Source: Lytechinus pictus (taxonomy: Eukaryota > Echinodermata > Echinoidea > Temnopleuroida > Toxopneustidae). From it: DNA of 64,000 nucleotides. The position numbers and the translations under genes are program-made. Below the pieces are notes generated by a model that saw only the letters and a program-made list of their open reading frames with translations, was not told the DNA's origin and did not search any database. Shown piece by piece: positions 1 through 36,129 of this stretch. The stretch lies in contig NC_087257.1 in NCBI RefSeq assembly GCF_037042905.1, forward strand, positions 29,286,001-29,350,000, in the 5' to 3' direction. Every line of letters starts with the position of its first letter. The stretch's first letter is position 1.

Positions 1-105
1 TCTGCATAATGTCATGTGTACATTTTGACACGGCTCCCTTAAAAAGCAGGCCAATTGGCTTGAACGGGACAACCCTGCCTTTTTTTTATAGATAAAACGT
101 AAACC

Positions 106-188
106 AATAAATAAATAAATGAATAACTAAATAAATAAATGAATAACTAACTAAATAAATAAATAAATACATAAATAAATAAATAAAT
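106..188. repeat. (AAAT)n-type microsatellite
   Basis: Tandem AAAT units with a few GAAT and AACT variants, lying in the intron just downstream (minus sense) of the third exon of the protease gene. Confidence 0.85.
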
Positions 189-216
189 ACTAAAAAGGAA
201 TCATGATTGTACTTAC

Positions 217-3052
217 AACGTCCAGTACTTCATCAGAGAGTTCTGCGGAGAAGCCATGAAGAGCTGATTTGAAAATACGTCGAATATTACCGCCAGCAAG
301 ACGCACGGTGGGCAGAATGGATTCAACGTCGAAATCAGACTATATTAAAAACAAAATAGGAAGAAAGTATTTACTCAGTTGCCATGTCTGGACAGGGGGT
401 GTTTCGTAAAGCTGTTCGTAAGTTAAGAGTGATTCAAAGAACGTCTGGTAATCCTTTCTTGTGGTAAATGGGGGTAAAATGATATTCACCATTAAATGTT
501 CATTGGTTAAGCGCGTAAGAATTGAAGGTTCACCAGTCGATCCTAAATTCACTCGACACTTACGAACAGCTTTGTGAAACACCCACTCAGGTTTGTTATA
601 TAGGGCCCAATGGAACACCACAGATACATCACAAGCATGAATAATTTGAAATTAATTATCAGACTATACAAAGCGTATTATCGATTTGGCATCGCCCATA
701 TCATGATGTATTACAATGATTATTATTAACCCATATATAGGAGCCACTTGAACATCCCTTAACTGTTCTCCCAGCCACCTGCATAAAGCTAGGCCTACCC
801 TTCTCCAAACTAAAGTGTCAGTGGCTCAGTGGTAGAGCGCCCGCCTCATGAACGGGAGGTTGTGGGTGCGATCCCTGGCCGAGTCATACCAAAGACTAAA
901 AATTAGAAAATAAATGGGATCTTCTGCCTTATGTTCTTGTCAGGAGCTCGATGTTTTCGAATGGAGAAGGGTAATATATAATAAAATTATGTTATGCAGG
1001 GCCCGCTGGGAGAACAGTTCACGAGAGCTAAAGGGCTACCCTGGGTAAAGAAGACAAAGTCCCGTTTTTAAAAAAAGACTTTGGTACGACTCGGCCGTGG
1101 ATCAAACAAGATGTTCAACCCCTCGTTTACATAGGCGGGTGCTCTAACACCGATCCACACAGTCATCGGGACTAATCGCAATTACTACGGGGGGAACTCT
1201 ACAACGTACGCACCAATTCCTCTGAAAATGGGCAAGTCAAATCACAATGGAGAGCTGAGATCGAGGCTATTTTGTCGAAAGTAAGTGGACCGGGACAGCA
1301 TCGGAATCTCTTGACTCTGGACAACAACATATTTGCAATGGTTCGTCCGGTGCAAATCTTCGGATGATCTGCTGTCCCAGTCCGCCAACTTTCGACAAAA
1401 GTCTCTCAGCTCTCCAATGTGATTTTAATTGCTTTTTCAAAGGAATTATGCGTTGTCGAGAGTTTCCCCGTATAGAAAATGCGAAAACTACCTACAATGG
1501 AGCGAGAGTTCGGTCACTCTTGACTTGCAATGTGTTACCAACATTGCGCATAATACTCTGTGAGGCAAGCCCAATTCAAAAGGAATCACGCCATATTGGT
1601 AACCCATTGAATCTGAGTTGGCCGAACTTTCTCTATTAACATCTTTGGATCCACCTTAACAATACTGTGAAATGACTGAAATCTAAAGCGGGAGGATCAA
1701 TATTTCTTAAATGTCCGGACGTCCATCTTCGATCCGAAGTTACATGAATAATGTTGCGTGTTCAAGGAAATATTATAAATGGTCCTTTCGTAAAAACTGA
1801 TACTCAAAAGTTTTGAGTAACTTTATAACACATTGTATTAGTTTTACCTTGATCTTGACGATGTACTGACCGGGAATGCTATCCTGTACTCTCAGTAGAT
1901 TAGCGGCATTGGCCGCAGCAACCATGACCAGAACTAGAAAGGCACGCATGATGTCTGGAATGTATTAGAGAAAAGGTATTGATTAATGATATTCTTTATC
2001 TCATTAAAATGATACAAACAAAGTGAAAAAATAATTATCTTCATGTGGATAAAGACAATGTTCAACGTCATTAAACAAACTATAGACATGTCTGGCGATA
2101 ACTATGAGACGCACAAAACTGTTGCCACTTAGATGCTTCCAATAGAAGTAACCAACGTAGGTAGTTATTGCAACTAGTAGATATATTTGTTTTAGTTGTC
2201 ACGATTGTATCATTATCATGACGAGAAATCAGTTGAAAAGGAAATAAAAATTGTCGGTATCGTAACAAAAGAGCAAAATATATCAAACATAATACTTTGA
2301 ATATCACGACCATTGTAATACTATAAGAACTACAAGATCCTATAAAGTTTAAGCAAAGCATGATACCTATTTTGAGGGAGTTTGTTCTTTACGATATTGG
2401 CGACATTTGGAATTGTGCCACTTATGACTTGTATTTAGCTGCCCCAAGAATACTACTCAACTGCTGTTTTGGAAAGGGGACTATTTTAACGCTAACCCTA
2501 TATTGGAAGGGGTGTAATTTTAGCACCGAATGGATACTGCTATACACTTCAGCTACATATGCCAGAGCTTTTTTCCCCCTTTTCTATAAAGTTTTTCGCA
2601 TTTTACGCCTGAACATGGTAAAGTACGAACGACTTTAAGAGCGAATGGTAATCCTTTCTTGTGAGCTAAATCAACACCAATGAAAATTTCATGTATCATT
2701 TAATTTACAAGAAGAGAAGGTCACCAGTCTTTCATAAGTCACGCTTAACTTACGAACAGCTTTATGATAACATGACGATATATGTCAGGAGTCTCTCTTG
2801 AAGGCTGTCGGTCGATTGGTGTCATCTGATGGTTTGAACAGTTAGCATGGTTAGCCGGCCCTGAGTCGACATCGGGTCGGCCCCTTTGGCTGAAAAAAAG
2901 CTCTGGCATATGTAGCTGAAGTGTATAGCAGTATCCATCCGGTGCTATCGGTATCGGTCTAAGGCTGTAGAGGAGAGAAGAATGAACTGAAAGATTCCTA
3001 CTTACCGATTGCAGGTGGTTTGCTTGTCTCTTCTTTGAAGTCAGCGAAGACG
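217..3052 (-). CDS. Secreted subtilisin-like serine protease (S8 family), 5' part only
   Basis: Exons on the minus strand: non-coding exon 1 about 3052-3006; exon 2 1954-1848 with ATG at 1949-1947; exon 3 339-217. Coding parts are 102 and 123 nt, join in phase 0 and give 75 residues. Residues 1-15 are a hydrophobic signal peptide beginning MRAFLVLVMVAAANA. Then come IPGQYIVKIK and, from exon 3, HGFSAELSDEVLDV. This order (P-G-Q-Y-I-V near the N-terminus, H-G-F-(S/A)-(A/G)-E-L-S later) is typical of the inhibitor I9 propeptide of proteinase K-type subtilases, which folds the protease and is then cleaved off. The Asp/His/Ser catalytic domain would lie beyond position 1 and is not in the window. 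All junctions are GT-AG (GTAAGT after exon 3, GTAAAA after exon 2). The propeptide call is strong; the exact subfamily cannot be named without the catalytic domain. Confidence 0.82.
397..584. mobile_element. Foldback MITE
   Basis: Imperfect inverted repeat: GTTTCGTAAAGCTGTTCGTA on the left and, reversed at 559-584, GTTTCACAAAGCTGTTCGTA. Related half-copies occur near 2641-2790 (TAACTTACGAACAGCTTTAT) and 27410-27465. It sits in intron 2 of the protease gene. Confidence 0.65.
815..900 (+). mobile_element. tRNA-derived SINE head
   Basis: A canonical Pol III A box (TGGCTCAGTGG, 822-832) and a near-canonical B box (GGTGCGATCCC, 865-875) sit about 32 bases apart with CTCATGA at the anticodon-loop position. 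The acceptor stem does not pair, so this is read as a SINE head, not a tRNA gene. Short inverted flanks (GTTCTCCCAG near 763, CTGGGAGAAC near 1006) surround it. Confidence 0.65.
1080..1170 (-). mobile_element. Second tRNA-derived SINE head, opposite orientation
   Basis: Read on the minus strand it gives GTTAGAGCACCCGCCTATG and then TTGTTTGATCCAC plus GGCCGAGTCGTACCAAAG, matching the GAGTCATACCAAAGAC end of the SINE at 815-900. The two copies face each other about 200 bases apart. Confidence 0.55.
1187..1472. mobile_element. Foldback element
   Basis: Two arms pair nearly end to end. Left arm 1187-1310 contains CACAATGGAGAGCTGAGA and TTTTGTCGAAAGT; the right arm up to 1472 contains their complements (TCTCAGCTCTCCAATGTG, ACTTTCGACAAAA). 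The loop is about 60-70 bases. No coding sequence. Confidence 0.7.
2521..2948. repeat. 57-bp inverted repeat with 314-bp spacer
   Basis: Left arm 2521-2577 and right arm 2892-2948 are close reverse complements (TGCTATACACTTCAGCTACA against TGTAGCTGAAGTGTATAGCA). Probably the ends of a small transposon. Lies in intron 1 of the protease gene; the spacer contains a half-copy of the 397-584 MITE. Confidence 0.65.
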
Positions 3053-3090
3053 AGATGATTCCTCTGAGGGATCGATGCCCTATTTATGCT
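3050..3090 (-). promoter_or_regulatory. TATA-type promoter of the protease gene
   Basis: On the minus strand AGCATAAATA lies at 3090-3081, about 30 bases before a plausible start near 3052. The short transcribed stretch that follows ends in a good donor (ATCG/GTAAGTAGG, exon end 3006), making a non-coding exon 1 of roughly 47 nt. The start site is inferred from TATA spacing only. Confidence 0.55.
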
Positions 3091-4815
3091 TCTTGAAACG
3101 GACCATCTGTGGTCTTTCCTGAGCTAGCAACAGAGACTTTACACCATGACGTCAGCAACCGTCTTATCTTGATGCCGACAAAGCAGAAAAATTACTAAAC
3201 TCTCCTTTTGAAAAATAAAGTACTTGGTAAAGAAATAATCACGAGCCGATCAAAGTATATTTGTGATATTTAACCGATCGAATACCAATTATTTTCAGCA
3301 CTTTGGGTGTAGAAAAAAACCCTTCAATGTCCGCAGATGGAGCAACCAAACAAAAATCAATGAGAAAAGTAAGTCAAACGCGAAAACGATCAACATGTTT
3401 TCATATTATAATTCTCCAAGTTATCCTACTTGGCTATCTTTTAATACAAGCAGAATATTATACAATAGAGTTCTCTGATGGATGAACGACATGGGGATAT
3501 CCTTACGACGTATACATAAGTATACATATAGGATGTATTATACAGATATAGGAGGTATTAATAAACGGCGTAACCTATGTATAAAGGATGTAGATGCCAT
3601 TCTTTTCTCAACTGAATAATAATAGTGAAATGGATTTTATAGAGTTACTGGACACTGACCTGTCATATACACGTTTGTATTTTTCTTCCCTTTTCCCCCT
3701 CTTTTTCTTGTTTCTCCTCTTTTTTTTTCTCTTCACATGAAAATCCTATGGGCAATTGCCCCCTGCGGCACTGCCCTGGTAGCTAGAATAATATGAACAG
3801 AAATTTAAATGTGAAAAGAAAATATCTTATATATCAAGAAAATATACATAGTTGGAACCCGAATTTAAAATGGCTTGAGTTTGACAGAAATGAGGATAGA
3901 TGGCGCAATTTCAAAATAATTTTAAGGACGGTTAAATCCAATATAGTATTGAAAGGGTTAGTAGGATTAGGCGATAAAGTCATATTTCATCTTTGAAGGT
4001 GACTTTGGGTTGTACCGCCATATTTGTTTTCGCGTTCATATTCCATGTGAAAGCACCATAAGGTACAAACACTCGAGTCCATTTTGTTTAAGATGGAGAC
4101 ACTCGGTGGTAGAGGCCAATGACTTGGACAGTGAATTTCAGGCAGAGAGGGTTACGAAAGTTTGAAGAACTTTTTCCATTAAGGCATCCTCACACCTTAC
4201 GATTATAGTCCAGGATTCGATTTTGGAAGAAATCGAAGTTTGCTTATTTTCTAAAAATGTGAATGAAAAGTATCTTTTTATTTCAGGTTCAAATTAACTA
4301 TATGATAACAATTTTGAATGATTGCACGCCTTTGTTTCGATGACGATTTTAATGAAAAAGATAAGAATAAGAGAGTTATACAAATTTGACATTTCAAATG
4401 TATGACGTCATCGCAGCTAACCCGTATATCACGTAATCTAAATTTGATATTGGATTTTTAAAGGAATTATTCCTCTTATAGAAGATCACGTGTCTGATGA
4501 TTTATCCTCCGTATATAGCGCCCTACAAATATTATTATTATTATTATTACAAATAGAATCACTCTCAATTTTGAGAGAAAATAGATATTTTGGGAATTTA
4601 TTTCACGAAATTGTGTTCTGTATGATTTTGAAGGTCAATTCTATTCATCACTGTAACAATATCTTTCTATATGCTTTTCTTTTTAAACATTACAATTGAA
4701 ACGAAGGGTTTGCGTTGAGTTTATTTCAGGAAAATTGTTAAAAGGTCTAAAATGAAAAGTTGAGGAAAATGCGTTTTACTTGTAGAACATCACATTTCTG
4801 GCTTATTTCCGGAAT
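3091..4815. other. Intergenic, no gene recognised
   Basis: AT-rich sequence upstream of the protease promoter. Short open frames at 3263-3478, 3793-3996 and 4490-4699 show no recognisable domain, splice context or codon bias. An ATT microsatellite lies at 4530-4550. Confidence 0.6.
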
Positions 4816-5637
4816 AACCTGCAGGATAAATTATAACAGTTTGTACAGTAAATTGGAAAAGAAAACGACTAAATGTGGTTTTAAAGTTTAGATAAGAATC
4901 AAACCCAAAATTCAACTAAAGCAATCAATGATATATATGAATGAGTTAAAAAAAATGGAAAAAAAATCATTGAGTAATATTTCCATCATGTGAAGGATAA
5001 CTTTGGGTCATATCTTCCTATCTTCATATTCCATGTGAAAGCAACATGAGTTGTAAACATTCAAGTCTTTTGAGACGCCGCGCCGGCGCGCCGTATAGGG
5101 CCAATGACTTTAATATGGTTTTGCAAGGTTGAAGAACCTTTTTCAGCCCGGAATCTATATATGTCCACACCAGAGAAATGTTAAGCAACACCAGTTTCGT
5201 TTTGGTCTAACACCAGAACCTGCGGGATAAATTATAACAGTTTGTACAGTAAATTGGAAAAGAAAACGACTAAATGTGGTTTAAAGTTTAGATAAGAATC
5301 AAACCCAAAATTCAACTAAAGCAATCAAAGATATATATGAATGAGTTTAAAAAAATGAAAAAAAAAATCATTGAGTAATATTTCCATCATGTGAAGGATA
5401 ACTTTGGGTCATATCTTCCTATCTTCATATTCCATGTGAAAGCAACATGAGTTGTAAACATTCAAGTCTTTTGAGACGCCGCGCCGGCGCGCCGTATAGG
5501 ACCAATGACTTTAATATGGTTTTGCAAGGTTGAAGAACCTTTTTCAGCCCGGAATCTATATAAAATTATGTCCACACCAGAGAAATGTTAAGCAACACCA
5601 GTTTCGTTTTGGTCTAACACCAGAAAGGTGTTTATAC
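4816..5637. repeat. Tandem duplication, period 401 bp
   Basis: The block beginning AACCTGCAGGATAAATTATA recurs 401 bases later with few changes (one 8-9-base insertion near 5564). Each copy holds the 12-base perfect palindrome CGCGCCGGCGCG (5079-5090 and 5480-5491) inside otherwise AT-rich DNA. Confidence 0.85.
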
Positions 5638-5721
5638 AACATCAATTAGTATTAAACAGGATCGGTTTGATTCCAAACTGGTGCTGTTTCTATACTTCTC
5701 TGGTGTGGACATAATCCGGGC
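5546..5721. mobile_element. Foldback MITE / hairpin
   Basis: The left arm carries AGCCCGG and ATTATGTCCACACCAGAGAA; the right arm carries CTCTGGTGTGGACATAATCC and GGGCT. The ends of copy 2 of the 401-bp duplication overlap its left arm, so the duplication may have started from this element. Confidence 0.65.
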
Positions 5722-6629
5722 TGGTGTTAAATCAACACCGGAGTTTTTGCAATGTACCTCTGCATAACTACAATGCTGACCATGAGTACATTCTCAACTT
5801 TTATCATGTATAACTGATTTAAAAACTGTACTGATAATTATGCCTTTTATATTTGGAAATACCTCTTATACTTAAATCTAATTTATTTTACTGGTTCTCT
5901 CATGCCCCTCCTTGATTGCATAGCTTCAAGTGTGTGTTTATATATATTTATCTAAATTTGTTTTAAATGACATTTAAATCTATGTATTTTTATTTATTTT
6001 AATGATTATAATTATTTGTGTAAACCATCGACCGGTGATGGAAGAACCTTTAATAGGATCTAAGTGTCGTGGCTATCACTGGTCACGGGTCGATGGGTCT
6101 TTTAATTATCTTGTATTTGTATTTTTGGTATATATTCCTTTTGCCAGGAATAAAATAAATATATAAATAAATAGATAGATAATTAAATAAACCCTTCAAA
6201 AAGTTTGGAAATCTGTATTTGGCCATTAATTTCTCCCAACTTCCAATTTTACACAATGCATATTTTACATCATTCAAAAGGTCATTTAATTCTTTTTAAA
6301 ATGATACCATGCTTGTTAAGATCATGCCATCACGAAAAGAGTAGGATTTAAAAGTGTTGGATGAGGTCTGAACTGAAAAGCTGCAAAACGAGCAGAAATA
6401 GTCATGAATGGTCAATAAAGAACATGAGTCTTTTGTCTGTGTCAATACAGATGAAAATCCATTCAAATCAAGCCCCTGCTTCTGTAGTGATGGTTCTGTG
6501 AGATAACATGGTTTGAGGCGTGGTTTGAAATACCCATGCATGTTTGCTTGTTTGTTTGTTATGTGCTTGTTTTTGCAGAGGTGTGTTTGATTCCATGTTA
6601 ATGTTGATGTTAAGGTGCATGAGAATATT
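5722..6629. other. Intergenic, no gene recognised
   Basis: AT-rich, with an (AAAT)n/(ATAG)n stretch near 6150-6190. Short frames at 6083-6653 lack any recognisable feature. Confidence 0.55.
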
Positions 6630-7113
6630 AAAAGAAACCGCTGAGAAACTCACTCATCACCACTCAAACAAGAACAGTGGCATTCAATATTGTGTCATTT
6701 TGCAACTTTTGAATTTTGACCTTGCCCCACATTTCAAGGCACTGCACCTCCATGTGAACGATAATCACATCATTTAGGGTATCATTTTAAAGAAAATTAA
6801 ATATTCTGTTCATTGATATTAATAACACATTGATATTTACTAAAACCGATGTGGAATTATCGATCAAAGTCAAAAGAAACCGCTGAGAAACTCACTCATC
6901 ACCACGGAAAAAAGAACAGTGACTTTCAATATTGTGTCATTTTGCAACTTTTGAATTTTGCCTTGCCCCACATTTCAGGGCACTGCACATCCATGTGAAC
7001 CATAATCATATCATGGAGTGCATCATTTCAAAGAGAATTCAGTGATCTATTTATTGATATCAATTACACATTGATATCTACTAAAACCGAGGAGGGATTA
7101 TCGATCAAAGTCA
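6630..7113. repeat. Tandem duplication, period 242 bp
   Basis: AAAAGAAACCGCTGAGAAAC starts at 6630 and again at 6872. The two 242-bp copies remain alike up to CGATCAAAGTCA, differing by scattered substitutions. Confidence 0.85.
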
Positions 7114-7984
7114 GATTTCCAAACTTTTTTTGAGTTTAGATAAACGAATAAATGACTGAATCTAAAATTTACCGACCCATGCATTTGTAATTATTTCACG
7201 AAATTGTATTCTAAATGAAGGCCAATCATAGTCTTCATTTCTCATTATAACAATAACTTTCTTCAATATTAATGCTTTTCTTTTCTGACATGCCCTGATG
7301 GCGAAGGGTTTTGCTTGTATCGTACATGAGGAAATCCCCGGATAAAAATCTTTATTCGAAAACGAAAATCTCGAAAATGTGTTTGAATTGTTGTTTGCAA
7401 TTATTCCCTAAATGCAACCAGTCAAGAGCATGGCTGAATACACATTTTGTTCAAAACACTAACCCGGATCCAATCAGAGTAGTTATTTCATTTACGGCCC
7501 AGGATAAAAAATCCGACCAACGACATATGAATTCAAAATACATAAAAAAGTGTGATTAGAACAAATCAATAGAGGGTAAACTAACTCCTATATTGCGGAT
7601 ATATATAACATTATACATATATAACTCTAAGATATATGATAAGAATTTTTATTGAGTAATATTTTTTTTTCTTTTCTGCTTCGTCTGCGATAAACTTCAA
7701 AGGGCTAGCTCTGCAGCCTATGAAGGTGACTTTGGGTTGCACCGCCCCATCGGGTCCATGTGAAAGCACCATGAGGTGTATACACTAGAATCCAAAATTT
7801 TAGACACTCCGTGATAGGGCCAGTCTATGCAGTGAATTTCAGGCAGAAAGGGTTACAAAAAGGTTGAGAAACGTTTCCGTGCGTTACTTATTCAGACAAA
7901 GAAAATCCAACAACTATCAGTATAGCAGGACCGTGCAAAATATGTTGTCAAATGCCCATTTTTCTTTCTCATCTAGTTTTTCCT

Positions 7985-8870
7985 CTTTCCCACAACACAC
8001 AAAAACACACACACCCTCCTACTCTGTAGGCACATAGCTACTCGCCAACATACCATATCTCTATTACATACATTCACAAAATCAGTAGGCAGATCAACAA
8101 GGGGACACTGCCTGAAGCTTCAGAAAGAGCACTGTTACTGTAGACTGGACATTCGCAGCAAGTCTTTTAGCAGAAGAGTGATAGATGATTGGAATAGCCT
8201 CCCGGAAAGTATAGTCGTCTTGCCAACAACAGAATCATTTAAAAGGCATGTAGATAAACATTGGTGGGATCATCGCTTTGATCTACCATGACTCCCACTC
8301 CTCAGCATGCGTACAGTAATAAACTCACCAGACTAAAACCATAGATGGAGTGACCGGGAATTACAGGCCACCGCCTTCTTCCTGTACTAGATGATGATGA
8401 TGATGATACACATCAATTTGCACATTGTCCTCACACCTATACTTGGTAACACACACACCCACACCCTCACAAAGTAGGCATAGCTACTCACCCACGCACC
8501 ATATAACTCTATCATACACAACACAAAAACATCCTTTCACATATTGGTAAATACCTCACACCTACACTTAGACACACTCTCACACAGTAGGCCTATTATA
8601 TATAGCTACTCACATCATAACAATATCATTCACAACACACACATCCTTTTACATATTGTGAACCATCTTGCACCCACACTTTAAATAAAGCACACACGCA
8701 CAGAAGCCTACAGCTCTTCAGCCACACATCATAAAACTCACACACACACACACACATTTTTTAATGCACATTGTCATATACCTCACACCCACACTTTAGC
8801 AACACACATACATACACACCCACCTGATACCACACATACCTTCTCCGTCCAGGATGCTTAGTGTATAAAA
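7985..8870. repeat. CA-rich low-complexity tract
   Basis: Degenerate (CA)n/(CACAC)n with four or five rough repeats of a theme like TCACACCTACACTTAG, interrupted by the LINE fragment at 8100-8405. Confidence 0.6.
8100..8405 (+). mobile_element. 3' end of a CR1/L2-like LINE
   Basis: Codons 8100-8291 read continuously to a TGA and end with SFSRRVIDDWNSLPESIV and then SFKRHVDKHWWDHRF. The pattern R-V-(I/V)-(D/N)-x-W-N-S-L-P, then F-K-x-x-(V/L)-D-K-(H/F)-W, is the usual C-terminus of CR1-like LINE polyproteins in marine animals. A short 3' UTR ends in (GAT)n at 8390-8405, as expected for a microsatellite-tailed, 5'-truncated copy. Confidence 0.72.
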
Positions 8871-9886
8871 GTGTTATGTAATATGGTTTTAAGGTTTCAT
8901 TTTATTTTTGAAATGTTTGAATAAATTGATATTTCATCTTCTGGAGTTGACATATTGACTCAAATCTTCTGTTTTTTGTTCATGTAAATAAATATGCCAT
9001 GACAAATTTGACATCAATTGTTCTACTAGTTTTTTAGTACAATCATGTTCTTTTTTTATTCCATGACAAAATAAACATCAATTGTTCTACTGGTGATTTA
9101 ATACAACTCATGTTTTTGTCATGCAGATGCATGGTAAATAATTCCAGTCAGACAGGGAAAAAATAAGAAGGTTAACAAACCTTTTCAGTTACCCAAGATA
9201 ACAACTCACACAGTGCGTGACTCTTCATTTTTATCAGAAGAGCTGAGGCAATAGAGCAGTTGATTTTTTTTTAACGGTGCACTCTCTTTAAAAACTACAA
9301 GTGAGTATTGCAAGAGAGCTTAAATCAATAAGTAGCAAAATGATATATTTTGTACTAATTTGGCATTTGTCCCTCTCTTATTTCCTTTCCACTTTTAATT
9401 CAATCATTTCCCAAACCACCCCTTTTGTAAATAATTTAAAACTTATTTCTTTAACATTTGCTCACTTTCTTTTTTCTAATATTCTTCTCTCCCCATTCTT
9501 ATCAAATGATTTAAAACTGAAATTTCTCTCTCATTACCCCCCTATGAATGAGTTAACAGTGTCATTTCTTCTACAGTGTTTATTAGTGTTCATAATTTTC
9601 ACCATTATTTTTTGTAATGTTTGATGTGCCAGGTGTGTGCAGGCAAAGTCAACTCAGATAAGAAGAGTTATATCATGGCATATAATTGTTTTATAAGAGG
9701 GCCAGACAGAGCATATCTTCATCTTCACCCGATTAAGAGTGTATTTGGGACAAGCGTTTCCTTCCTGCAATGGGCTCCTGCACATTCTGGACAAAACAAT
9801 TCTATTACATGCTAAACTCTCCAATAGAAGACTCTGGTAACACGACAAACCAAACAAAATATACAGGTATTTGGCTGTAATACAAA
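8871..9886. other. Intergenic / downstream of PRPF40
   Basis: No gene recognised. The 107-codon frame at 9301-9624 is a hydrophobic, T-rich low-complexity reading with no domain. A doubled phrase (ATGACAAA..AACATCAATTGTTCTACT) occurs near 9000 and 9062. Confidence 0.5.
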
Positions 9887-9892
9887 TTTATT
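9887..9892 (-). terminator. Candidate poly(A) signal of PRPF40
   Basis: AATAAA on the minus strand about 590 bases past the PRPF40 stop codon (10483). Its position fits a 3' UTR of normal length; use is inferred. Confidence 0.45.
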
Positions 9893-10482
9893 TACAAAAT
9901 TCATAATCATTTCATTTTCTCCTCCACATGAAATGAACAATTTAGAAACAGAAAAGATCAAAATTTACACAAGGACAAGCATAGTATTCATTAGGCCATA
10001 TGCAGCAGGATTTTGAGATTCATAAGTCTTGCTGGAATGCTCCTCCACGAGTGGAGAAAGTGCACACATTGTTTGACGAAGCCAGAATCAGCGAAGTAAG
10101 GTAATGATACATGGTTTATTAAGTTATCAGTGACATTGTCGCTATTATTAGCACTCTAATAATGTTGATCATGGTATTCAGTCTTATAATTTCAGATAGC
10201 CTGCACGAGAATAGAGTTAAAATGAAAATTGGTATATTCAAGTATGTGAATAGATCCATTTGTTGGAATGTTTTTTAGAATGAAAAAAAAATAGAGTGAA
10301 TGATTGACCATCTGTCTCCTCTTGAACCTCAACAAAAGCATGATCCTTGCTATACAAAAAATATTAAGAAACCAAAATCTTAAAATCAAGTTTTGAGCAT
10401 GTCTAATTAGCTCTCCTGAATCTTCACAACTTCTTCCCCCCCCCCCGAAAAAAGGAATTAAGATTGAATAGACGTTGCATGA

Positions 10483-35087
<24,605 letters not shown>

Positions 35088-35389
35088 CTAAAAGTAAAAC
35101 AAAAATTCAGCGAAGTTCATATGGGCACATTTCATACCTTTATTCATTAAATACAATATTTTGATAGCATGCCAGTGCATAATTTCTGGCAAAGAGTAGA
35201 TCCACCATATCGCATGCAACAAGCCCAAACCTGGGTGCTACACTTGCCATTGACTTTGTACATGCACCCAAGTTTATGACCCCCACCCCCCACAAAAAAA
35301 AAAACAAGTGGAGCACCTCTGGCAGTCTCACCTGATCCACATTTTATAAACTATAGGCCTATCTATAAACTTTGAAAGTTATGACAGCA

Positions 35390-35960
35390 ATCTAATAATT
35401 ACGTCCAAATGGACAAAGCTCAATGACCTTAAATGACCTTTGCCTTTGGTTATGTGACCTGAAACTCGCATGAGATGTTCAGTGATACTTGATTACTCTT
35501 ACATGTATGTCCAAGTTTTATGAACTAGACCAATACACTTACAGAGTTATGATGGTAATTCAACGAATTCCCCCAACTTGGCCAAAGTTCATTGACCTTA
35601 AATGACCTTGATCATGTGACCTGAAACTCGCACAGGATGTTCAGTGATACTTGATACTCTCATGTCTAAGTTTCATGAATTAGATCCATAAACTTTTAAA
35701 GTTATGATGGTAATTCAACAAATTCCCCCAACTTGGCCAAAGTTCATTGACCCTAAATGACCTTTGACCTTGGTCATGTGACCTGAAACTCAGGCAGGAT
35801 GTTCAGTAATACTTGATTAACATTATGGCCAAGTTTCATGAACTAGGTCCATATACTTTCTTTCTGTCATTTCAAAAACTTACGGTTAAGATTTGGTGTT
35901 GACGCCGCCGTCAGAAAAGCGGCGCCTATAGTCTCACTCTGCTACATGTATGCAGGTGCT
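35390..35960 (-). repeat. Dispersed repeat with nuclear-receptor-like half sites
   Basis: Three related units of roughly 160-170 bases with CCAACTTGGCCAAAGTTCAT, TGACCTTAAATGACCTT, CATGTGACCTGAAACTC and GATGTTCAGTGATACTTGAT. It ends with GGCGCCTATAGTCTCACTCT. The same family in the opposite orientation fills 60965-62790. An exact DR1 (TGACCTTTGACCT) lies at 35758-35770. Confidence 0.75.
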
Positions 35961-36129
35961 CAAGACAAAAACTCCCTCTACAACAGTGAAAATTGGGGAT
36001 CTTTTCTCCAAATTCATTTATTCAATTCAAAACCCGGTAGCCCGAATGGCTGACCTGATTACACATGCAGGCTCGCACTAACACACTACCGTCGGTGAAA
36101 GGGGATTATAGTAAAATGTCAGAAATTGT

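Noticed and set aside
815..900. Functional tRNA-Met gene
   Set aside because: A and B boxes are good but the acceptor arms do not pair and the segment continues into SINE-like body.
9301..9624. 107-codon hydrophobic open frame
   Set aside because: T-rich low complexity, no domain, no splice or promoter context.
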